From NCBI GenBank assembly GCA_001557505.1, contig LSAX01000003.1, positions 992,001 through 1,056,000 on the forward strand: a stretch of 64,000 bases of DNA, given 5' to 3'. Numbering within the stretch: the first letter of the stretch is position 1; each line of letters starts with the position of its first letter. Positions 11,161 to 22,665 of this stretch are shown in pieces. A model generated the notes under the pieces. It searched no databases. It was given only the letters and a program-made list of their open reading frames with translations, and was not told the DNA's origin. A program made the translations under genes and the position numbers. This stretch comes from Reticulascus tulasneorum. Its lineage: Eukaryota; Ascomycota; Sordariomycetes; Glomerellales; Reticulascaceae.

Positions 11161-13965
11161 CAGACTTCAACAGGTCAACAGGTCCAATCTCTCCTCTTTG
11201 GACAAGAAGCTCTGGCAAAGCATCAAAGCATCTCGTGTGTGCCGGAATTTAATTTATTGTATGACGGCCAGGGATTCTTGCTGAAGCCGATGTCACGGAA
11301 ATGGCGGCGCAAAGAACTTCCCTAGCGTCTCCATTTGTCGGTAATTCAAGGCAACGTGAGCTCATCCATTCCGCACACGAAACTGGGCGAGAAAGCCGCA
11401 AGTCTGATGAAAGATCAGCCGAAAGTGAGGCTCCCAATGAAGCGATGAAAGGGCTGGAATAAGATATTGTTGGCAGCTTGTATCCACGCATTGTGGGGTT
11501 GTCATATCCTCGAACACGTCGCCACCATTGTCTCAACTCATGGCAACTCGAGTCATTTGGCCGCCAAAGGCGTGCCGTCGAACGAAATACGGCATTGCCC
11601 GCTATGTAGTTGGCTCTGCGCTAATTGAAGAACAGGACTGCATTAGCGTGGCACTGCTCGTTGATGTAGGTCACTGGGTGGACGCTTCCACACTGATCAA
11701 AGAGCAGGCATACGGCATACGGCATATCACCATAGCACCATGCGATAGCCACGTTCAGTAGAGCTCGATGTTCGAGAACAGGTGCATGCTCAGCATGCGC
11801 TGACTGGTTTCAAAGCGCGGGCCACTCCAACTGGTAGGGGCAGGGTGCACGGCGTTGAAGTTGCAGCGTGGCGCTCAGGCTCTGTGCCTACTGGAGGAGG
11901 ACAGGTTTTGTTTGTTCGCTGTCAGGGACTCCTCTGGGAGCAAACGTTGCAGAGACAATGGGATGGCTTCTGGATGTGCCGAAGTAACACCATGATCGGG
12001 AAGTGGGATGCACAGGACAGGGGCGTTGGGGAATCCCTACAAAGAAGATGTCGGGATTATCACGGACACTTGCCCAATGCCCCGATTACTTCCTTGACTT
12101 GGTTTCTGGAGCGAGCACCACAGCAGGGCCATACCTAGTCCAGCAAGTGTCTTGGCTTTGAATGTTATGCACAGATTAGCAACCTTTGAAACGACACCCA
12201 ACATCGCTCCACCGTTCGAGCACGGGAAGCCGCGTTTCGCGAGATCAAAATGCAGCGCAACCCAAGATGGGTATCGGCTGTTCTCGGTTTCTGCGGTTGA
12301 TAACAGATGTATACTCATGGCGCTCGGCTAGTCGACCGAGCGAATGACTTTGTGCTACGTGGAAACGTGAGACAGACACAGCGGAATGAGAGAACCCTCG
12401 TGGGGTGGGTTTGATCCCTGCCAGGCTAGCTGCTCGCCATACATACTTTCCAGGTTGGTGTTGATCGAGATGGCGGACTCGTGGGAGGATGGAACTCCCC
12501 CCTCGTGCCGGATGAAAGGTGGTTGTAAGACAGGACATGCAGCGGGCCCCGGCAGCAGAGGGGATGGCTTGTTGAAGATCGTGACGCCAGGCAAAGCTAC
12601 ACCCAATGAGTAGGTGCGATCACCGCCCGGAGTTTCCACCCCATCCGGCAGGCATCGTTACTATGTCGGCCAGTGTTCCTCCTTGTGGTTCTCACTAGAC
12701 GTAGAACGTCTTGACCGCATCAATCGGGACAGTAGGAAACGGCTCGCCTGGTGGACCTGTTTTCCCGGGGCTATTAGGGCGACGGGTCGATGCCGTACAT
12801 ACGAGGCAGATCCAAGTCGCAGTCCGAGATGTACTCTTGTATACCGACCGACTGACTGTAGGTGGGTAGGTATAGGTTATATCGGCTCAATTACATACCA
12901 AAACTAGTGAGCTGACGGCTCAATAAGAATTGATGGCCTGTTTGCCTGCCCCAGTCCCAGGTCCGCAGTGCTGGAGCGAAGGTGGAGCATCCGCAGCACG
13001 TCCATCAATAAGACGCTAAATAACCCGTAGGTAAGAACTGGGCATTTTTCGGTCCTGCTGGCGTGGCTTGGCGACTGGACTACCTATGTACATAGGCTGT
13101 GGGTGGTGGTGAGGAGTGGCTTTGACGCCGGTGTCTAGGCTAGGCTGGCTAGTTCCTGTCCGTTTGTCGATCCCCAGACAGCCGGAGGGAAGAAGCACGC
13201 ACATTCATGTACGTGTGTATGGACCTGTCCAGAAGCAGCAGCTGACCCTATGCAAGGTGCCTCATGCAAATATGGAGCCCTCCTCTCGCCGACTCTCAAG
13301 ATGGGTAGTTGGGGATGATGGGTTGCGGCCGGACGGACTTGGAGAAGGCGAGCAAAGGGCAACGCTCTGTTTGGTACGGACGGCATCTGCAGGAGGGGGT
13401 CAGGTGGTAGAAGACGGAGAGGGTCGGAGTCCGGTAGAGGAAGCGGCAATATGCAGAAGGATAGAGGGTATTTAAATTGAATCCCATGCCTGGCGATGGC
13501 AGTTAAAAGGCTATATTGCAGCAGAGATTGCTGACATGATGGAGGTGTAGCAGATAGATGAGGTGTTGTTCGCCTTTTGGGGACTCTCTCTGCCATGGTG
13601 TACAGTACCGATGTAGGACCTACTGTCAGGGAAAGAGACACTTCGTACGGACAGGCAGTAAATTACTACATACCGTTTGAAGGTCCATAATTACCTCTCC
13701 AAGCGTGTGTGTTTTTCTGTGGTTTTTCTTTTGTTTTTCTTGTTGGGGAGTATTAGACGAGCGGGCGCCCAGTGTGTGCGTCTGGCGTGTGCGCGCGCGG
13801 CATGTGGGAAATCAACTTCCCCAATGTAAGTAAATCTGTACGTACTCGTACGGACGTACACAATAAGGTACCTACTAGGTAAGGTAGGTAAGGCAGTTGA
13901 TAATTACCTATCTTGTTATTACGGAGTAAGGTAAGGCACAGAAGGAAAACACTCTGAAGAAGAAA

Positions 13966-13986
13966 GCCTGCCTGCCTGCCTGCCTG
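13966..13986. repeat. Tetranucleotide simple repeat (GCCT)n
   Basis: Five uninterrupted GCCT units with one extra base. It is a microsatellite in the gene-poor region with no associated gene. Confidence 0.9.
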
Positions 13987-14298
13987 TCCGGAAACCTCAC
14001 AAAAGGCGCGGCTGCCGGCTGGCGGCGGGGAGGGTCGTATTCCATTCCATCTTCGTTCCATCATCCACACTTTCCTTCCATCTCCACGTCCCATCTTCGG
14101 GATGGATTTAGCAATATCACCACCATTTTAAGCCCAAATTCATTCACACACCCCATATTGCTCCCATCATTTGGGGGTGTATGTACCAGTACCTAGCTCT
14201 ATTACCGCGCCTGATGACGGTAAATGATCCATGATTTCAAGTCCCGCCCGCCCTCGCATCATCCATCACACACGGTTCGCTGCCAGAATGTTGAACTG

Positions 14299-14326
14299 CA
14301 GGAACAGGAACAAAAACAGGAACAGG
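14299..14326. repeat. Imperfect AGGAAC simple repeat
   Basis: Four copies of an AGGAAC-like hexamer, interrupted by one A-rich unit. Non-coding context. Confidence 0.7.
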
Positions 14327-17300
14327 TCGGAGGGAGGCGGCAAGCTTCCGTGTTTCCTCGTCCATCCGTACCCGTACGCACGCACGCAAGCACGCCTCCA
14401 TCTCGTCGTCGACGACACGTCCCCATGCGATAGGACGCCATTTAATCAATGAAATACCGAATGACCCTCTTTCTGCTGCCCGCTTTGGACGCCCACCGCC
14501 GACCTGGCTGGCCAGCCGGGACCTCGCTTGATTGCAACACAACTTGACATACGAATTACTTGCCCAAGAAGGAATCAATGTTGCCGGAGACGCTCTTGAA
14601 ACGACCGTTGACGAACTATCTGGACATGGCGTTTCTTTGGCATCTCCCCCCGCCCCCCCAGGGCTAGCACGCAATCCCCGCCGCTATATGACAATTAACT
14701 AGGCGTCCGTTTCCTACGATGCTTGCGAGAAAGTATTGCTCGTGCGATCCGCTTTTGGGCAACCAAGCTGTGGTTATTATACCTAGCCATGAAGCCTCCC
14801 ACTTGCATCCGCCGCGGATCAGGCCGTGCACGCCGCGGTGTGGCGAGCAACAGGGTCGAACGAACGAACGAGCACCCGCTGTGGAGCGGGTGTTCCATGT
14901 ACTGTCGGCGAGTCTAGCTGTGTGTAACCAAACATCGTCATCTCCAGGAACCCACCCCAGTGCCAAAATGCTCGCGCCGCTAAGGACCCGCTAGAGCAGC
15001 CACGAAAGATACGCCGTCTACCGTCTTGTCTCACCTTTTTGGTCTCATTGTCATCTGTATCGTATGTATGTGCATCGGTGGGCCGAGACTTAAACGTGCA
15101 TGGGGCTGCCACTCCTCCCCATGTCCGGCCCCATGGCACTATCTCCCCCCGTCGTCCCGATGTTTTCACCCCCCGGCCTGGAAAGACCCTGGACAGTGTA
15201 ACCCTTCAGCGACACCGCCTGACTCGGGTCGCTGGATATTCCCAACCCGTTTGGGCTGTGCAGTCTCATCCGCCAGTTGCAAGTGAACTAACCCGCTAAC
15301 CAGCTAACCCGCCCCAGGTTCCTCCCAGCATTGGGACATCTTCGCTGGTCCGTGTCGTTCTCAACCTTGCTTGATTTCCCCCGTTCCAGGAATCCCCCGG
15401 CCGGAATCTGGAGATATAGCCAGTAGGACTCAAGTGGGGTGGCCATACGGATACTTACCGCCCATGATCGAGTCCGTCTTCTGTATGTATCTACCTATGC
15501 ACGTATGCACAGTTCGTAGTGCCCTCTCGCGGGACAGCCGTGGCTTATTCTTAGGACCCAGGTCCCGACCTTCCTCTTTCGAGTACGCCATGAGCAGTAG
15601 GCGAGTTTGATCAGCCCCCTATTGGAAGGATGGTCGGTCACCTCTAGAAACATGCCTGCCACTGGCCGATGATCACCTCGAGCTGAGGGCGGCTACTTGG
15701 ATCTGCCTTGTCCACCACGAGCCAGAGGGCGCATGGTTCAACGATGTTGGCAGCGTCTGGTTGATTTTCTTACATACTCGCCATGACAGTTCTCTCATCC
15801 AACATTGAGTGTCGCAGCCTCATTATCTGGTCCCCATCTGATACGACCCCCATTCTGTCTGCTAGCTCCAGGTAGCTTAACCACCTGTTTTGGGCGCGCT
15901 AGACAAGCCTCGTCACCCACTGCCCAGTTCCCCAACCCCAATCTCCATATACAGTGGCTGCCCACCTTAACACCTTGTCATATTCCTTTTTGCTTTATGC
16001 CATTATTCATCCTTATTCTCCTCCTGCTATCTTTGTACAAGGCCTAGTAATTATATCTTGCTAGGGACCGTGTGCTGGTGGGCTTGGCAGACATCTGAAC
16101 TGATCTGGCCAGCAAGACGGCATCGTCAATTGGGAAGCGCTGCTGCCGCCTTTCGCTTTCGAGAAACTGGATATCATAGCCAGCTGCCCCACTGAAGTAC
16201 ACTTTGAACTCTTGGAGTTAGAACTCCGTAGACGGCCCTCAGCCTCACAGCTAAGCCGATACGCAAAGCCTCGCTTCATGACGATATCTAGCCCTTCGGA
16301 CGAACGACTACAGCACGGCCCTCGATCTTTCCCGATATCACCAGTACACTAGTTTGCGCAAGATGTCGGTCTGAGAAATGCTGGAGATCGCTAGGGTGGT
16401 TACCGTTCTTGACATCTTCTGGTGCGGTGTCTCGGCTCCTTCGTCACAATTCAGTGCCTTTGGCAACGCGCAAGAACCAACCACCAGTGGGCTAGTTGGC
16501 TAGTAGACGCCTTGTGTTCTTTTGCGGCAACTTGCAGATTCCCGCAGCTGCAAGACCCCCGCCAATCTCTCGCACCCCCTAGCCAAGTCGTCGGAGAGCA
16601 AGCTCGAATCGGTCAATAGCGCTGAAGAAGGGGATTGTCACCTCCTTGTCTGTGGTGGATTTCGGCGGCGCCATCCAAGCCACGCGTTTGAGGAGACTGC
16701 AGCGGCGCTTTTTGCAGCGGCATCCCCTCGAGGGTTCAATCGGAAAGATAAAACAGCTCAACTCTCGGAATCCGGTTCAGCGACGTGCATGTGATTATAA
16801 TGGCCTGGCCATAAAACGTGGTCACTCGTCGGAAGGGCCACAGTACCTTCGCTCATGCTACGTGCGGCTTGTACGTTGTACGGTCACCAAGCACAGTTCT
16901 ACTGACGGCACAAAGGAGATCCCACAACACCTTGGTACGTGCAGACGTTATTTTTCAACACACTCAGGCGGTATTAATTTCGTTCTTATTCGAGCATTGT
17001 CCCAGTCGGTGATCCAGGCCTGAAAACTGGCTAGTTGCCACTCACCCACGAGCAAGTGCCGCAGACATTTATGACAGATTTATTGGAGCGATCGGATTGT
17101 TTTTCTGGTGGTCATGGTCAAGCCCTGTCATGGTCATAAAAGATGGCCTGTCCAATAATTCACCGTAGCTAGTGGCAGCGAAATCCCCGAAGATGGACCT
17201 CCCGGTCAGTGGCTCATTAGCGGCCATTCTCCCAAGCGGATTGGATCCGTGGTAGCTCACGCGATGAACAAGGAGGAAAATTAAAGCGACAATTTTAGGA

Positions 17301-18399
17301 GGTGTGGGACTGGGGTTGCTGGCGCTACTGTACTGGCATGCAAACATTTGCTGGAAGGATTCCGGATGCACATCATGTCCCGAAATAGGCCTGAACCCAG
17401 CAGTTGGTAGTAGGCATAACCGAAAGAGTGCCGGCCGAGTGAAGCACTGCACCACCTCCCGACTCCTTTATGTGCGCTCCCTGCTGCAACGTCGCGCCGA
17501 TACCATGCAGATTCGAGCCTGTGGGTTGATACATCAGCTTGCAAGCTGAGCGACAGATGCAAGGTCGACGGCTGCATGGATGTATTGCTTGGGCAGGCTG
17601 CTTGGAAAGCATATGGGATGATTTGCTGGGAAGGTCTGCGGAAGTTTGCTGCCGACCTCGTAACCACCCACAGATGATTGCACAAGGTGCGACCCCGTCC
17701 TGTCAAGCGTCAGAATGACCATTGCGTTGGTCTGCCAGTGCGCGCATAACTAGACATATACATGCACATGGAGCCCTGCAATCGTACAACAAACGTACAC
17801 CCACGACGAACCCCCGTGTGCTGCACCATCCAAGTGGACTTCACGGTTGATGGGAACGGGTAGGACGTCAGTGTGTCACGGCCCAACGACCTTATTTTTG
17901 AGGGTGTGCCGGTTCGCCATGACCGAACCTGGTGTCAACGCTTTGCAGCAGGGATCAAGGGTCCGTCGCTGACTTGTCCGAGGTTCTGACCCGGGATCCA
18001 TATACCATAGTACGTCCCAGAGTCCCACGCTCGGCTCGAAACACGTTAGCATCTTGGATTGACGGGCATCACTCCAAGCCCTGCTCGTCCGTCTTCCCAC
18101 CCCCCCTTACCTATTAGCTGCCATTTTTACAGGGATGCCATCAAGCCCCCCCCCTCTTCCCGTGCACTGCTGGAAAATATTCCGATTTTTGCTTCACGTT
18201 TTGTAGTGCTACGTAACGCGCGGAGAGCCCCGGATCTAGCCAGGTGAAATGCATTGCCTTTTGTCACTGCTTTCATTGGGGTTAGAAACCCATCATTACC
18301 AAACCCCCCCGGTGCTACTGTACCCCATCCAAGTGACGGGCTACTATACACTCTGCCTAGCCTCCCCCCTCCACCCTCTTGTTAGTTAGTAGAGGCGGC

Positions 18400-19195
18400 T
18401 TGCCACTTACTCGCTTCTGCCACCACCATCCTGCAGTTACACAGTTTTCTTTTCCTCCCTTCTTCATCATCCGGAGGGCGCTTTGTAGATACCATTTCTC
18501 TTTTTCTTACTTTCTGTACCAAACTGTTCTTGTCGTACCCATGTCTCCCCAAAATCGTCGTCGTTTTTGAGATTCTGGTCGGCATCTGCTCAACATTTTA
18601 TTTGGCAAACAAGACACTGCCTTTGGGCTCGACAGCTATCTTTAGATTCGTCAGTAAGCATTCCGCTAATCAAAGCATTGCATGACAGATGCGGTTTTGG
18701 GACTGCTACAGCGCCAGACGGCACAGCTACAGAACTTTGGCGCCGTGATCTTTGATCCCATCCTGCAGGGCTTGGGCAAGGTCGGAGAAGAAGGTCGCAG
18801 ATATCACGGACCACCACAACGGCATTGAAGTTCCACAGAAAACTGCTACAATACAACGAGATATCACAGAGATTGCCTGAGAGGGAGGGCGTTGTCCTTG
18901 TTGCGGTTCGAAGATCCGGGACCACAGCTCGAAAAGTTGGGTTGGAACATTGATCGACCAACCGTGCCCTCCTGCGTGAAGCTTGAACGCTTGCCATTCG
19001 GGTCTTGGCTTTTGATCTGTAGGCAAACAGTCTTGGGCTTGTTATACAGCCAGCTACCTTACACAGCGCCGGCCCGGTATATCAGCCTGCATGTTCCTTG
19101 ACCGGCAGCTCCCCAGCATTCATCCTCTTGGGGAGCTTGTGCAGACCGTTCCGAACCAGGCGTCGGAATACTGGTCTCTTAAACCACGGTCCGCC
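18400..19195 (+). promoter_or_regulatory. Probable promoter and long 5' leader of the Zn2Cys6 regulator
   Basis: Pyrimidine-rich blocks near 18440-18530, a common fungal core-promoter sign, are followed by about 600 bases without a gene. The leader contains short upstream ORFs, including a ten-codon one at 18541-18570 (ATG TCT CCC ... TTT TGA). Translational control by upstream ORFs is a possibility, not shown. Confidence 0.3.
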
Positions 19196-21694
19196 ATGGC
19201 TGCGTCGTCGCACAACCCATATCCTCGATCCCCCAACCCGTCCACAAGGTCATACGACTCGTCTTCGGTATCATCTGCCACATCTCCAAAGCCACCGACG
19301 CAGTACTTTGGCGGAGGCTTGATGAACACAGGTGCGAGGACAACTGCGGCACCGCCTCCCCAACCGATTGGCATACCACCTTTGCCGCCGATGAGCCAGA
19401 GTGCATTCCAACCATACACTCCGGTGACTGCAAATTCAACCATGGGACGTGACTCATTGCATTCCAATGAATCGGTAGCAAGCACACCTGGGCCTTCTCA
19501 TGGATCGCTTCCGCCCATCACACAGGCGCAAAAGAGAGCCTACCGACAGCGCAGGAAGGACCCCAGCTGTGATGCCTGCAGGGAGAGGAAGGTCAAATGC
19601 GACGCCACGGAGACGACTAGCTGCTCCGAATGCTCGAGCCGGAATGTCAAATGTCAGTTCACTAAGGAGACCAACAGGCGCATGTCCTCTATCAAACAGG
19701 TGCAGGACTTGGAGAAGCAAATGGAACGGTTGAGGCGGGATAATAATCATCTTCGACGGATGCTGCAGGAGCGAGAGGGAAACATGGACGTGGACGTGGA
19801 TGGATCTGACCAGACGCCGCTACAGTTGCCTGAGATAGGCGCAGACCCGAAGAGACGGAAACGACCGGCTCCGATGCACGACTTGTCTAGGGCGAGATCG
19901 AATGTGCGCATTTTCTCGAGGGGGATATGGAAACCACCAGCCCAGTACCGACATGCACCAGCAACACCGCTCTTCGATCCTCAGAGGCCTGAGTTGCCTC
20001 CGAGGCAGACGACTGACCAGCTCTTGCATTCTTACTACGGCTCTGCCCACACGATGTTCCCGATCTTACACTGGCCGACATTTCAGACTGGCGTTGATGA
20101 TATTTACAGGCTCAGTAACTTGGCACAGGTCCAACCAGCGTGGCTTTCGACGTTCTTTGCGGCACTGGCCCTGGGCAGCTTGTTCACCACGGATACCCAT
20201 GCCCATCGTTCATACCGCGCGGCAGAGTTGTTAGAAGTCGCCAAAGGCATGATCGATCCGTGGAATAACGACTACTTGCTGGAGAATGCGAGGGCAATGG
20301 TGCTTATCAGCATCTGTCTCAACGAGATGAACTTGAAATCGGCGTCATGGACGTGGCTGGGGAACGCGGTTCGAATTGGCCAGGATATTGGTCTCTACTC
20401 AGAATCCGGACCGTGGCCAGTAGTGGAAGGGGAGATGCGGCGGAGAGTATGGTGGACCATCTACATTTTGGACCGCAGCTTATCGCTGGAACTGGGACGA
20501 CCTCTGTTGATCGACGACACGGATTGCGACGTTTCTCTCCCGGCGGGGGTAGACGACCACTACATCCACGAAAGGGGCATTGAGGTGCCTAATGGGCGAG
20601 AGCCGCTCACGCACTCACTTCTGGCAGTGATAAATGTCGTCAGGTCGTATTCTGCACTCATCAAGGCTGTAGCAACGCCGATCGTTGCTCCCACTCGTCT
20701 AGCGACCTTCGACCAGCACTTCGCAGCTTGCCTCCGAACTTTCCCTCCTGCATGCGATCCGCTGAGCACCGTGCCGCTCTCTCCTCACTTTCTCGCGCCG
20801 CTCACGTACCTCCTGCATGCGCGCATGCTGCTGCACCGACACAATCTGGCTCCTTCCTGTCCACCCGATGTACGGATGACGGCAGTCGAGCAATGCACGC
20901 ATACTGCTATCGAAACCGCCTCTCTCCTCCTGCGCACGACGCCTGCTTTGGCCGATGGGGCTACGGCGCTGCTAACGACACACATATTCCGTTGCACGCT
21001 GTTCCTTCTTTTGGCGGGATACTATGAGCAAGCTACAGCATGTGTTCGGGCCCTCGCTGCAATAAACGCTAGACGCGACGTGGCCCTCCCATGCGGCCGC
21101 TTCCTGGCTTTCTTTGTCTCGAATCTCGGCATCAAGCGTACCGAATACGCCGCCTTTGTTGCCCGGACGACTCCACCGAAGCCGTTTGCACCGCCGCCGC
21201 CTCCCCATGGAAGATCAGGACCAACGCCGTTGCAGGAAGCCCTACTCCACGATGAAGAGCTCCTCGTATATGTCAGCGCCGATCTCCAAGCCGCTCCTGA
21301 CTCTTCGTGGGTCTGGGCTGGCGGCGAGCGCGAAGCAATCCTCTCCCCTACTTCGCCCGGGTCGATCACCGCGGCAGGCGGTGCTGGTAGTGGACTATTC
21401 AGCGCCGAGCACCGAACCGGTTTGTCTGAGGACGAAAACCGTGAATGGGGGGGCTGGGAGCGGCTGGAGACTTCGGTCCGCGGTCTGGCGTCAGGGAATA
21501 CCACGCCCACACCGACGTCCGCCACTTGGTCTACTCCCTTGCCAGCGGCGATCAAGATGGAAGGCGGCAGTAGTTCTGTGGCGCCGCCTCCCACACCCGC
21601 GACTGGTGGATTCGAGAGCAGCAGCGGGAACAGTCCGACAAGCAGCAGCAAACCGCGGAACCAAGAGCGAATCAGTATCGCGAACATCATCTGA
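19196..21694 (+). CDS. Zn2Cys6 transcription factor with fungal_trans domain
   Basis: One uninterrupted frame of 832 aa. The start at 19196 has a strong fungal context (CCGCCATGG); the frame is open 105 bases further up with another ATG at 19091. The head is Ser/Pro-rich. A zinc cluster with spacing C-x2-C-x6-C-x7-C-x2-C-x6-C (CDACRERKVKC ... CSEC ... VKC) is preceded by YRQRRKDPS and followed directly by a coiled coil rich in Leu/Arg (KQVQDLEKQMERLRRDNN). The central fungal_trans domain shows HSYYGSAHTMFPILHWPTF, SWTWLGNAVRIGQDIGLYSE and VWWTIYILDRSLSLELGRP. The C-terminus is low-complexity Ser/Thr/Pro. Such proteins bind CGG-type sites as dimers in the nucleus. The target pathway is not evident, and I could not assign it to a named regulator. 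Confidence 0.9.
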   Translation: MAASSHNPYPRSPNPSTRSYDSSSVSSATSPKPPTQYFGGGLMNTGARTTAAPPPQPIGIPPLPPMSQSAFQPYTPVTANSTMGRDSLHSNESVASTPGPSHGSLPPITQAQKRAYRQRRKDPSCDACRERKVKCDATETTSCSECSSRNVKCQFTKETNRRMSSIKQVQDLEKQMERLRRDNNHLRRMLQEREGNMDVDVDGSDQTPLQLPEIGADPKRRKRPAPMHDLSRARSNVRIFSRGIWKPPAQYRHAPATPLFDPQRPELPPRQTTDQLLHSYYGSAHTMFPILHWPTFQTGVDDIYRLSNLAQVQPAWLSTFFAALALGSLFTTDTHAHRSYRAAELLEVAKGMIDPWNNDYLLENARAMVLISICLNEMNLKSASWTWLGNAVRIGQDIGLYSESGPWPVVEGEMRRRVWWTIYILDRSLSLELGRPLLIDDTDCDVSLPAGVDDHYIHERGIEVPNGREPLTHSLLAVINVVRSYSALIKAVATPIVAPTRLATFDQHFAACLRTFPPACDPLSTVPLSPHFLAPLTYLLHARMLLHRHNLAPSCPPDVRMTAVEQCTHTAIETASLLLRTTPALADGATALLTTHIFRCTLFLLLAGYYEQATACVRALAAINARRDVALPCGRFLAFFVSNLGIKRTEYAAFVARTTPPKPFAPPPPPHGRSGPTPLQEALLHDEELLVYVSADLQAAPDSSWVWAGGEREAILSPTSPGSITAAGGAGSGLFSAEHRTGLSEDENREWGGWERLETSVRGLASGNTTPTPTSATWSTPLPAAIKMEGGSSSVAPPPTPATGGFESSSGNSPTSSSKPRNQERISIANII

Positions 21695-22665
21695 GTTGGA
21701 AGAGGAGGAATGCGGCAGGAACACGACAAGTCCAACGATATTTTCACGAATCACGACCGACGTTTTGCTCATTTGGCTGGCGCGTTCACCATTTTCTAAA
21801 TGAGGAAATGGGGGATGAATGTATAGGTACACGTCGTCATGCAACCCCGGAGCCAAACAGCTTCGAGGGAATGTATTACTATGACTTGTGGAATGATCTT
21901 TACATTGGACCACAAACGTCCCAACACACTCGTTAATGTTTCATTGTTCAACAATTTCATCTTTTCCTTTTGGTCCCCTTTTCCTTTTTCGATCTCGGCA
22001 TTGCCTAGACTGGTTCGCACGGGGGATGGGGGAACTGGTCCCCCTGTGGGATGGATGGATGGATGAACGGAGGAGTTTTCTTGTCTACTCAAAAATTGGG
22101 TGGGTGGGGGTCGAAGAAAAGGGAGAGCGGGAAGCAAGGAGTTGTTGGCTGGCTGCCTTTCCAAGCGTTTGCTTTAATGGTGATGCGATCTCCTCTGGGA
22201 TCGTCTTGGCTTGGCGAATGGATGGGATATTCGTGGGGACCAAATCTGGGAGGAGGTGGAAAGGAGTGGCAGGCTGGGTTGGGACAAGGTGTGGGGAGGG
22301 GCTAGTTCTTCTTTGTGTATATGGAACACTTTTCAAACATACTTGCACATAGGGCATGTACAAACCATTTCCATCGATTGCGACGACACGAAAAGAATGG
22401 TGAGGGGTATGTTGGCTTAATGACCGATCGCGATGTGCCGAATGAAGAGACGAGGGATCCCAGCCGGGTGGACTACATGGCCCAGGCCGCTACGAAGAAG
22501 CTATCGTTAACTCAAGGTTGTATTTCCTACGTAGTAGGCAGATGGAAATCCGCGAAACAGCTTTTAAAGAATCGCAAGCACGCCGGTTCCCAGTTTTTTT
22601 CCCCATCCCACCCCCTTCCCATCTATCAGATTTGTCCGTCGAAGATTGAAAAAGCGCAGTGTGCT
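21695..22665. other. Intergenic between two convergent genes
   Basis: Holds the 3' regions of the regulator (plus strand) and glutamate decarboxylase (minus strand). It has a (GGAT)4 repeat at 22049-22064 and several G-rich tracts. No coding signal. Confidence 0.5.

Larger units (their letters stand above)
11161..18400. other. Large gene-poor region with simple repeats only
   Basis: About 7 kb in which no ORF could be assigned to a family. Visible structure is limited to simple repeats (GCCT-type at 13966-13986, AGGAAC-type at 14299-14326), many TACGTAC/GGTAAGGTAGGTA tracts near 13840-13930, and GC content similar to its surroundings. I saw no tRNA B-box, no inverted-repeat termini and no reverse transcriptase or transposase motif. 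Confidence 0.4.

Noticed and set aside
18541..18570. Ten-codon ORF as an independent gene
   Set aside because: Too short and without conservation evidence; kept only as a possible upstream ORF in the regulator leader.
21022..21747. 241-codon minus-strand ORF
   Set aside because: Antisense shadow of the C-terminal part of the Zn2Cys6 regulator.
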